This document shows positions 55,902-64,000 of a stretch of DNA of 64,000 nt, one piece after another. The DNA is from Massilia mucilaginosa (GTDB taxonomy: Bacteria > Pseudomonadota > Gammaproteobacteria > Burkholderiales > Burkholderiaceae_D). Within the stretch, counting starts at the first letter, position 1. Each line of letters begins with the position of its first letter. A model generated the notes under the pieces. It was not told the origin of the DNA, did no database searches, and saw only the letters and a program-made list of their open reading frames with translations. The stretch is from the NCBI RefSeq assembly GCF_011682145.1, contig NZ_WHJH01000029.1, positions 17,496 to 81,495 on the forward strand, read 5' to 3'. Made by a program: the position numbers and the translations under genes.

Positions 55902-57140
55902 ATGATCAAGACTATTCGCCCGTTGACACTGGCTGTTTCGTTTGCATTGCTGTCGGTTTCGGCCCAGGCCGAAACCGTGAAGATTGCCTACATCGACCCT
56001 CTATCGGGGCCCTTCGCGCCGGTCGGGCAGAACCAGCTCAAAAGCTTCCAGCTGATCGCCGACATGGCGACCCAGCAAAAATGGGCCGGCGAGCACAAGG
56101 TCGAGGTGGTCGGCTTCGACAACAAGGCCAGCCCGCAGGAATCGCTCACCCTGCTCAAAACCGTCATCGACCAGGGCTACCGCTACATCACCCAGGGCAG
56201 CGGTTCCGGCGTCGGCCTGGCCCTGCTCGACGCGATCAACAAGCACAACGAACGCAATCCCGGCAAGGAAGTCGTGTTCCTCAACTACGCGGCCATCGAC
56301 CCGGACATGACCAACAGCAAGTGCAGCTTCTGGCACTTCCGCTTCGACGCCAATTCCGACATGAAAATGGAGGCGCTGACCACCTACATGGCGCCCAACA
56401 AGGATATCAAGAGCGTCTACATTATCGGCCAGAACTATGCCTTCGGCCAGGCAGTCAGCCGCTCGGCCAAGGAATATCTCAAGCGCAAGCGGCCTGACAT
56501 CAAGATCGCCGGCGACGACCTGCACCCGATCGCCCAGGTCAAGGATTTCTCGCCCTACATCGCCAAGATCAAGGCCTCCGGCGCCGACACCGTCATCACC
56601 GGCAACTGGGGCGCCGACCTGGCTCTCCTGATCCGCGCCGCCAAAGATGCCGACCTCAAGGCCAATTTCTACACCTACTACGGCGTCACCACCGGCGTGC
56701 CGACCGCCATGGGTGCGGCCGGCGCCGACCGCGTCAAGATCGTCGGCAACTGGATGGTCAACAACGACAAATTCGTCGGCAAGGAGATCGTCGAAGCCTT
56801 CAAGAAGAAATACAACGACGATTACTACGCCGCCCAGACCCACAGCGCCATCGGCATGCTGGCCCAGGCGATCAAGGCCGCCAGGACCACCGACCCTGTC
56901 AAAGTGGCGTTCGCCATGGAAGGCGCCAAGTTCAACAGCATCAACGGCGAAGTCATGATGAACAAGGTCGATCACCAGTTGCAGCAGCCGCTCTTTATCG
57001 GCACCTGGACCAAGACCAACGGCAAAGACATCAAGTACGATCAAGAAAATACCGGCTACGGCTGGAGAATGGACAAGAAGATCGACGCCTACCTGGCGAA
57101 CCAGCCGACTTCCTGCCAGATGAAGCGGCCCGGGGCATAA
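55902..57140 (+). CDS. Branched-chain-type ABC transporter, periplasmic substrate-binding protein
   Basis: A 412-residue protein with a signal peptide (IRPLTLAVSFALLSVSAQA). Mature TVKIAYIDPLSGPFAPVGQNQLKSFQLIAD is the LivJ/periplasmic-binding type I start, and GSGSGVGLALLDAINKHNERNP with VVFLNYAAIDPDMTN line the ligand cleft. It is longer than LivJ of E. coli and belongs to the divergent HAAT substrate-binding group, often used for aromatic or short-chain carboxylates. An AAGGATGGAG ribosome-binding site lies close to the ATG. It starts the importer genes and is followed by a strong hairpin. Confidence 0.92.
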   Translation: MIKTIRPLTLAVSFALLSVSAQAETVKIAYIDPLSGPFAPVGQNQLKSFQLIADMATQQKWAGEHKVEVVGFDNKASPQESLTLLKTVIDQGYRYITQGSGSGVGLALLDAINKHNERNPGKEVVFLNYAAIDPDMTNSKCSFWHFRFDANSDMKMEALTTYMAPNKDIKSVYIIGQNYAFGQAVSRSAKEYLKRKRPDIKIAGDDLHPIAQVKDFSPYIAKIKASGADTVITGNWGADLALLIRAAKDADLKANFYTYYGVTTGVPTAMGAAGADRVKIVGNWMVNNDKFVGKEIVEAFKKKYNDDYYAAQTHSAIGMLAQAIKAARTTDPVKVAFAMEGAKFNSINGEVMMNKVDHQLQQPLFIGTWTKTNGKDIKYDQENTGYGWRMDKKIDAYLANQPTSCQMKRPGA

Positions 57141-57154
57141 CGCTGCCAAGCCGA

Positions 57155-57193
57155 GGGACGCGCCGCCTGGCCACAAGCCGGCGGCGCCGTCCC
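57155..57193 (+). other. Intercistronic hairpin after the binding-protein gene
   Basis: GGGACG-CGCCGCC (57155-57167) pairs with GGCGGCG-C-CGTCCC (57180-57193) with one bulge, 15 nt after the stop. A stable stem between the binding protein and its permease usually protects the upstream messenger and lowers permease expression. Confidence 0.55.
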
Positions 57194-57309
57194 GGCAAGA
57201 CTGCAGGGTGGACGGGCCTTCGGCACCGGTGGTTGCGGCGCGCAAGTCCACCACCTTCGCGTTTTCGACCACGGTGGAGCCCGCACGCCCACCCAACCTG
57301 ATCACACCT

Positions 57310-58254
57310 ATGGAATTTACACTGTTCACCCTGCTGAACGGGATTAGTTACGGACTGCTGCTGTTCATGCTCTCGTCCGGACTGACCCTCATCTTCAGCA
57401 TGATGGGCGTGCTCAACTTTGCGCACGCCAGTTTCTACATGCTCGGCGCTTACATCGCTTACACCATCAGCAGCGTGCTCGGATTCTGGCCGGCGCTGGT
57501 GCTCGCGCCGGTCGCGGTCGGCCTGATCGGGGCGCTGGTCGAGCGCTACGGCCTGCGCCCGCTGCATAAATTCGGCCACATTCCCGAACTGCTGTTTACC
57601 TTCGGCCTGTCTTTCCTGGTGGTCGAGCTGGTCCAGCTGATCTGGGGCAGGGCGGCGGTACCGTATCCGATCCCCAAGGAACTCGACGGCCCGCTGTTCA
57701 CCCTGTATTCGACCAGTTTCCCGATGTACCGCGGCTTCATGATGCTGGTCGCCCTGTCGATGCTGGCCGGTATTTACCTGGTGCTCACGCGCACCCGGGT
57801 CGGGCTGGTGATCCAGGCGGCGCTCAGCCATCCGGACGCGGTCGAGGCGCTCGGCCATAACGTGCCGCGCATCTTCATGTGGGTGTTCGGCGGCGGCTGC
57901 GCGCTGGCCGGACTGGCGGGCGTGATCGGAGGTAATGCCTTCGTGACCGAGCCCGGCATGGCGGCCACGGTCGGCAGCATCATCTTCGTGGTGGTCGTGG
58001 TCGGCGGCATGGGTTCGCTGGCCGGCGCCTTCTATGCCTCGATCCTGATCGGCGTGCTGCAAACCTTCGCCGTGGCGCTCGACTATTCGCTGATGAGCGT
58101 GTTCAACGGCCTCGGTGCGGATATCACCGCCGAGACACCCGGCTACGACGTGCTGAAACTGACCATCTCGCAAAGCGCGGCCATCCTGCCGTTCCTGCTG
58201 CTGGTGCTGATCCTGATTTTCCGCCCGAAGGGCCTGATGGGAACGCGCGAATGA
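57310..58254 (+). CDS. Branched-chain-type ABC transporter permease (LivH-like)
   Basis: A 314-residue integral membrane protein with about eight helices: LFTLLNGISYGLLLFMLSSGLTLIFSMMGVLNFAHASFYMLGAYIAY is the canonical LivH N-terminus. The EAA-like coupling region is visible in ALGHNVPRIFMWVFGGGCALAGLAG. The start ATG 57310 (MEFTLFTLL) is favoured; the frame extends through non-coding sequence upstream. It pairs with the next gene to form the heterodimeric channel. The stop overlaps the LivM-like start by 4 bp. Confidence 0.93.
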   Translation: MEFTLFTLLNGISYGLLLFMLSSGLTLIFSMMGVLNFAHASFYMLGAYIAYTISSVLGFWPALVLAPVAVGLIGALVERYGLRPLHKFGHIPELLFTFGLSFLVVELVQLIWGRAAVPYPIPKELDGPLFTLYSTSFPMYRGFMMLVALSMLAGIYLVLTRTRVGLVIQAALSHPDAVEALGHNVPRIFMWVFGGGCALAGLAGVIGGNAFVTEPGMAATVGSIIFVVVVVGGMGSLAGAFYASILIGVLQTFAVALDYSLMSVFNGLGADITAETPGYDVLKLTISQSAAILPFLLLVLILIFRPKGLMGTRE

Positions 58255-59528
58255 GGCTCACCTACACCCCATTGAATCTGGGCCGCTACCTCGTGTGGGG
58301 CGGCTTTGCCCTGATCCTGCTGCTCGCTCCGCTGATTTTCAGCAAAGGCTCGGCGCTGTCGATCCTGTCCCAGATCGGCACGGTCATGATTTTCGGCCTG
58401 TCGTACAACATGCTGCTGGGGCAAGGCGGCATGCTCTCGTTCGGCCATGCCGTCTATTCCGGCCTGGGCGCCTTCTTTGCCATCCATGCGATGAACAGCA
58501 GCGGCCTCGGCGCAGCTGTGCCGACCTCGCTCATTCCGCTGGCGGGTGGCGTGGCCGGCATGGGCTTCGGCGTGCTGTTCGGCTACGTGACGACCAAAAA
58601 GTCCGGCACCACGTTCGCCATGATCACGCTCGGCCTGGTGGAACTGGTGTTTGCCTGCTCGCTGATGTTCCCCGGCTTTTTTGGCGGCGAAGGCGGCATC
58701 ACCACCAACCGCGTGCGCGGCGAGGCCTTCATGGGCATCACGTACGGGCCGCAGGTGCAGGTGTATTACCTGATCGCCGCATGGCTGTTCATCAGCACGG
58801 TCGCCATGTTCGCCTTCACGCAAACGCCGCTCGGGCGCATGGCCAACGCCGTGCGCGACAATCCCGAAAGAGTCGAATTCATCGGCTACGACACGCAGTG
58901 GGTGCGCTATCTGACCCTGATCCTGTCCGCCTTCTTCGCCGGCATTTCGGGCGGGCTGTCGGCGATCAACTTCGAGATCGTCAGCGCCGAGAACGTCAGC
59001 GCGATCCGCTCGGGCAGCATCTTGCTGTTTGTGTTCATCGGCGGGATTGGATTCTTCTTCGGCCCCTTGCTTGGCACCATCGTCGGCGTGTTCTTTTCGG
59101 TGATGCTGTCGGACTTCACGCCGGCCTGGCAACTGTACCTGGGGCTGTTCTTCATTTTGCTGGTGCGCTATGCGCCGGCTGGACTGTCGAGCCTGATTTT
59201 GATGCTGCTGCGGGTGGCCGGCGCACGCAAGTTCGGGCGCATCTGGAAGCCGCTGCTGGGCGTGGGCGTCTGCGCGCTGGTCGGATTGGTGGGCATGGTG
59301 ATGGGCATCGAAATGCTGTACCACCTGACCCTGGACGCCGCCAACGGCAGCGTCATGACCCGCTTCGGGCAGGCCATCGACACCAAATCGGCTGCGCCGT
59401 GGCTGGTGGCAGGCGCTTTCCTGCTGGCGGGCATTGTTGGCTACCGGCGCTTCCAGCCGGGATATTACGCAGTCTGGAGTGACGTTAATGCAGAAATCGT
59501 GGCCCAACAGCGCGGAGGTGTCGCATGA
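58251..59528 (+). CDS. Branched-chain-type ABC transporter permease (LivM-like)
   Basis: A 425-residue permease with the core LivM pattern (SILSQIGTVMIFGLSYNMLLGQGGMLSFGHAVYSGLGAFFAIHAM and AVRDNPERVEFIGYDTQWVRYLTLILSAFFAGISGGLSAINFE). It is longer than LivM because of an extra C-terminal segment (about residues 330-425) with two more hydrophobic stretches (LLGVGVCALVGLVGMVMGIEM and WLVAGAFLLAGIVGYRRF). It overlaps both neighbours by 4 bp, so the four permease/ATPase genes are translationally coupled. Confidence 0.92.
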   Translation: MRLTYTPLNLGRYLVWGGFALILLLAPLIFSKGSALSILSQIGTVMIFGLSYNMLLGQGGMLSFGHAVYSGLGAFFAIHAMNSSGLGAAVPTSLIPLAGGVAGMGFGVLFGYVTTKKSGTTFAMITLGLVELVFACSLMFPGFFGGEGGITTNRVRGEAFMGITYGPQVQVYYLIAAWLFISTVAMFAFTQTPLGRMANAVRDNPERVEFIGYDTQWVRYLTLILSAFFAGISGGLSAINFEIVSAENVSAIRSGSILLFVFIGGIGFFFGPLLGTIVGVFFSVMLSDFTPAWQLYLGLFFILLVRYAPAGLSSLILMLLRVAGARKFGRIWKPLLGVGVCALVGLVGMVMGIEMLYHLTLDAANGSVMTRFGQAIDTKSAAPWLVAGAFLLAGIVGYRRFQPGYYAVWSDVNAEIVAQQRGGVA

Positions 59529-60289
59529 CGACGGCCGCACTTGAATTGAAAGATGTGCGCAAGAGTTTCGGCCGTTCCGAGATTATCCGGGGCGCCAGCC
59601 TGACCGTGCAAAAAGGCGAGCGCTGCGCCGTGATCGGGCCGAACGGGGCGGGTAAGTCGACCTTGTTCAACCTGGTGTCGGGCCGATTCGATATTTCCTC
59701 GGGCGCTATTTGCTTGAACGGGAACAGCATCAGCGGCTTGCGGCCGTTCGAAATCAACCGCCTGGGTCTGTCGCGCAGCTTCCAGATCAGTAATCTGTTC
59801 GAAAAACTGTCGGTGTATGAAAACCTGCGCTGCGCGGTATTGTGGTCGCTCGGCTATAAATACTCGTTCTGGCAGCGTTTGAACGGCTTGCGCGACGCCC
59901 ACGAGCGCGCCGAAGAAGTATTGGAGCAGATCGGCATGCAGCGCCAGCGCAAGGTGCTGGCCGGGGTGCTGACCTATGCCGAACAGCGCGCGCTCGAAAT
60001 CGGCATTACCATTGCCGGCGGGGCCGACGTGATCTTGCTCGACGAGCCGACCGCCGGCATGAGCCGGTCCGAGTCCGATGCGGCGGTCGAATTGATCCGC
60101 AAGGTCACGGTGGGCAAATCGCTGGTGATGGTGGAGCACGATATGAGCGTGGTGTTCGGCTTGGCCGACAAGATCGCGGTGCTGGTGTATGGCGAGGTGA
60201 TCGCCTGCGATACGCCGGCCAATATCCGCTCGAATGCGGCGGTGCAGGCGGCCTATCTGGGCCACGAAGGCAGCGAGGAAGCCGCATGA
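59525..60289 (+). CDS. Branched-chain-type ABC transporter ATP-binding protein (LivG-like)
   Basis: A 254-residue ATPase with Walker A GPNGAGKSTLFN, Q-loop GLSRSFQISNLFEKLSVYENL, signature LTYAEQRALEIG, Walker B VILLDEPTAGMSRSES and the H-loop VEHD. The extended region LWSLGYKYSFWQRLNGLRD is typical of LivG. It energises import with the LivF-like ATPase that overlaps it by 4 bp. Confidence 0.94.
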   Translation: MTTAALELKDVRKSFGRSEIIRGASLTVQKGERCAVIGPNGAGKSTLFNLVSGRFDISSGAICLNGNSISGLRPFEINRLGLSRSFQISNLFEKLSVYENLRCAVLWSLGYKYSFWQRLNGLRDAHERAEEVLEQIGMQRQRKVLAGVLTYAEQRALEIGITIAGGADVILLDEPTAGMSRSESDAAVELIRKVTVGKSLVMVEHDMSVVFGLADKIAVLVYGEVIACDTPANIRSNAAVQAAYLGHEGSEEAA

Positions 60290-60990
60290 GCGCCATTCTG
60301 GAGATTAAGAACCTGCATGCGTTCTATGGCAAGGGACATATTCTGCACGGTGTCGATCTGCAGATCGGCAAAGGCGAGATCGTCTCTCTGCTGGGGCGCA
60401 ATGGGGTGGGGCGTTCGACCCTGGTCAAGGCGGTGATGGGGCAGGTCAGCGCGACCGGTTCGGTGCTGTTCAAGGGCGAGCAAGTGCTGGGCTTGAAGGC
60501 ATTCCAGATCGCCCATCAAGGGCTGGCGTATGTGCCGGAGAACCGGGATATTTTCCCCACCTTGACGGTGGAGCAGAATCTGATTCTGGGGCAGAAAAAG
60601 ACCGGCGTCGTGGGGCGCTGGTCGCTCGATGACATGTACAGGATGTTCCCGCGCTTGCTGGAGCGGCGTACGGTGGCGGCCGGGTTTTTATCGGGCGGGG
60701 AGCAGCAGATGCTGACCTTGTGCAGGAGTTTGATGGGCGACCCGGACCTGATCATGATCGATGAACCGACCGAGGGACTGGCGCCGAAGATCGTGGCGCT
60801 GGTGGCGGAGTATTTGCTGGCGCTGAAGGAGAAGGGGATTTCGGTGCTGCTGGTGGAGCAGAAACTGGCCATTGCGCTGGAGATTTCGCAGCGGGTGTAT
60901 GTGATGGGGCACGGCGCCATTGTGTTCGAGGGGACGCCACAGGCGTTGAAGGCGGATGCGCGGGTGCGCAAGGAGTGGTTGGAGGTTTGA
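60286..60990 (+). CDS. Branched-chain-type ABC transporter ATP-binding protein (LivF-like) with Arg in Walker A
   Basis: A 234-residue ATPase. The Walker A loop reads GRNGVGRST at 37-45, so the phosphate-binding Lys is Arg43 (codon CGT at 60412-60414). Signature LSGGEQQMLTLCRSLM, Walker B LIMIDEPTEGLAP and the switch region LLVEQKL are intact. LivF proteins of some Betaproteobacteria carry this substitution, to my recollection, so it may be a subfamily trait rather than damage. It completes the five-gene importer and lies 156 bp before the FadB-like gene. Confidence 0.93.
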   Translation: MSAILEIKNLHAFYGKGHILHGVDLQIGKGEIVSLLGRNGVGRSTLVKAVMGQVSATGSVLFKGEQVLGLKAFQIAHQGLAYVPENRDIFPTLTVEQNLILGQKKTGVVGRWSLDDMYRMFPRLLERRTVAAGFLSGGEQQMLTLCRSLMGDPDLIMIDEPTEGLAPKIVALVAEYLLALKEKGISVLLVEQKLAIALEISQRVYVMGHGAIVFEGTPQALKADARVRKEWLEV

Positions 60991-61007
60991 GGGGCAATCG
61001 CAGAAAC

Positions 61008-61053
61008 TTGGGTTCCCGCCTGCGCAGGGCTCAGCGCCCCCACGGCAACCCAA
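61008..61053 (+). terminator. Hairpin after the ABC transporter genes (possible REP-like half)
   Basis: TTGGGTT (61008-61014) pairs with AACCCAA (61047-61053), with an inner GGGC/GCCC stem. GGGTTCCCGCCTGCGCAGG resembles one arm of the palindrome at 9863-9944. It probably ends the importer transcript; no T-run is present. Confidence 0.45.
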
Positions 61054-61080
61054 TTTCGCCAGTTTATCCGCGAACAAAAA

Positions 61081-61111
61081 ATAATACGACCGTTCTATTA
61101 TGATGTATAGT
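61081..61111 (+). promoter_or_regulatory. Promoter/operator of the FadB-like gene
   Basis: The core TACGACCGTTCTA (61085-61097) is flanked by ATAA and TTAT, making a 21-bp palindrome with ATAATA/TATTAT arms and a TA-NN-AC-C-GT-NN-TA centre. TATAGT (61106-61111) could be the -10 box. The core is the reverse complement, at 12 of 13 positions, of the element at 54051-54063 before the acyl-CoA ligase. TetR-family fatty-acid repressors bind such sites. Confidence 0.6.
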
Positions 61112-61146
61112 CGAAGACTGCTGAACCCACTAACAAAGGAAGAGAC

Positions 61147-63234
<2,088 letters not shown>

Positions 63235-63253
63235 TTTGGTTTGTCCCGATAAC

Positions 63254-63287
63254 AAGGCAGCCCCGGTAATCCGGCGCTGCCTTTTTT
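63254..63287 (+). terminator. Rho-independent terminator after the FadB-like gene
   Basis: AAGGCAGC (63254-63261) pairs with GCTGCCTT (63276-63283), with an inner CCGG/CCGG stem and a T-run, 20 bp after the stop. Confidence 0.88.
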
Positions 63288-63338
63288 ATCGACCTCTGCG
63301 GTGATACACAGTCAGAATCAACAAGCGGGGAGCAGATT

Positions 63339-63878
63339 TTGCAGATTCGACGATTTCCAAACAAAACGACTACTGGAACCTTCAATCCATTCGACCAAGT
63401 AATCCGGCTCGATGGTTTTACCAGAGAAAGCGTGAACGAGCGCCTGAAAGGCGACGTTGCCGCGAGGTGGAAGCAATTGTTTCCACTGCTCCGCACGATG
63501 TTTCACGAATATACGCATTTTCTTGATATGACGACAACGACATATGGCTTGTCAGTGTTGAATGCCATTTTTATCGGAGCAAGCGGATATTCGAAAGGAA
63601 AAAATTCAGCGTCGTATGACGGAGCCGATTCGGCGCGACGAGCGTTATCTGAATTGAACATGGACGAAATGCATGCCAGGATATCAGGGCAATGTGGGCA
63701 ACCCTGGGGCTACAAAGACTGGTTCGAGTGCATCGGTTCCGAGGAAGAGGAGATCGCCCATATTTTGACCGGAACGATATTTTTGAATCCCGTTAAGAAG
63801 ACTGAGTTTGCCAGGGCGCCTTATTCGATACCTTCGCTTCTTGAGTCCAACGCGGTATCGAATGAACTATTTTTGTAA
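63339..63878 (+). CDS. Putative zinc metallopeptidase-like protein (HEYTH), unknown family
   Basis: A 179-residue protein starting at TTG 63339 after GGGGAG. It contains the metal-binding motif MFHEYTHFLDM (HEYTH at 56-60), with acidic clusters later (EEEEIAH) that might supply a third ligand. I recognise no family beyond the gluzincin-type HExxH, and there is no signal peptide. Base composition is clearly lower in GC than the rest of the window, and an IS66-like fragment follows 11 bp after the stop, so it may be a transferred or truncated gene. No partner gene is visible before the window ends. Confidence 0.65.
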   Translation: MQIRRFPNKTTTGTFNPFDQVIRLDGFTRESVNERLKGDVAARWKQLFPLLRTMFHEYTHFLDMTTTTYGLSVLNAIFIGASGYSKGKNSASYDGADSARRALSELNMDEMHARISGQCGQPWGYKDWFECIGSEEEEIAHILTGTIFLNPVKKTEFARAPYSIPSLLESNAVSNELFL

Positions 63879-63889
63879 CTATTCAGCCG

Positions 63890-64000
63890 CTATGCAACTG
63901 ATGGGATAGGCGCGCCGACAAATGCGCGCTGTAGCACTGCGAGCATGTTGTGGCCCTGTTTTCGCAGGGTATCGAGGCAAGAACGGATGACGCAGAAATG
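63890..64000 (-). mobile_element. IS66-family transposase, C-terminal end (partial)
   Basis: An open minus-strand frame of 36 codons runs in from the right edge and stops at 63890. It encodes IRSCLDTLRKQGHNMLAVLQRAF and a short tail. The TLRKQGxN.L.ALxxAF pattern is the typical end of the IS66 TnpC transposase. The rest of the element lies outside the window, so its boundaries and intactness are unknown. Confidence 0.6.

Overview
The window is a high-GC, densely coded chromosome segment of a betaproteobacterium. The block tRNA-Leu, tig, clpP, clpX, lon, hupB, tRNA-Val, tRNA-Asp, ppiD, together with a 1356-residue purL and hopanoid-type hpnCDE genes, points to Burkholderiales. Oxalobacteraceae such as Massilia or Duganella are my best guess, but this is inference from gene content and order. 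No prophage, CRISPR array or complete insertion sequence is visible. The only mobile-element trace is an IS66-like transposase tail at the right edge.

Layout. 1-2.2 kb: the end of a flavoprotein, then a DUF2807/DUF1700 envelope-associated pair. 2.3-5.4 kb: hpnC-hpnD-hpnE, making squalene from farnesyl diphosphate. 5.4-9.8 kb: an RND efflux adaptor/pump pair behind a promoter with an overlapping palindrome. 10-11.4 kb: a MATE exporter. 11.5-20.8 kb: the protein quality-control block, each unit closed by a clear hairpin terminator. 21-25.1 kb: four genes of unknown function, including a 737-residue protein and a possible primase-fold remnant. 25.1-32.9 kb: mnmH, a TesA-like esterase divergent from a YbbA-like ATPase, a bifunctional NAD(P)HX repair enzyme and a full-length 5-oxoprolinase. 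32.9-37.6 kb: a membrane-anchored Ala/Pro/Lys-rich protein and a large WG-repeat protein.

37.7-43.6 kb (minus strand) is the most unusual part. A membrane-bound AraC-type regulator lies upstream of an exported NTF2-like/DJ-1 fusion and an exported beta-lactamase-fold protein that has lost its catalytic motifs. A 21-bp-spaced direct repeat sits in front of the fusion gene. The next gene upstream is a receiver-TPR protein whose phospho-acceptor Asp is replaced by Glu.

43.8-54 kb: purL, small stress-type monooxygenase-fold genes, two tandem periplasmic PpiC isomerases, a BolA-yciB pair, and msrB behind selO. 54-63.3 kb reads as one catabolic unit: an acyl-CoA ligase, a five-gene branched-chain-type ABC importer and a FadB-like beta-oxidation enzyme. 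The ligase and FadB promoters share a near-identical 13-bp palindromic core, suggesting one TetR-type repressor controls activation and oxidation of the imported acid. The window ends with a lower-GC HEYTH putative metallopeptidase and the IS66 fragment.
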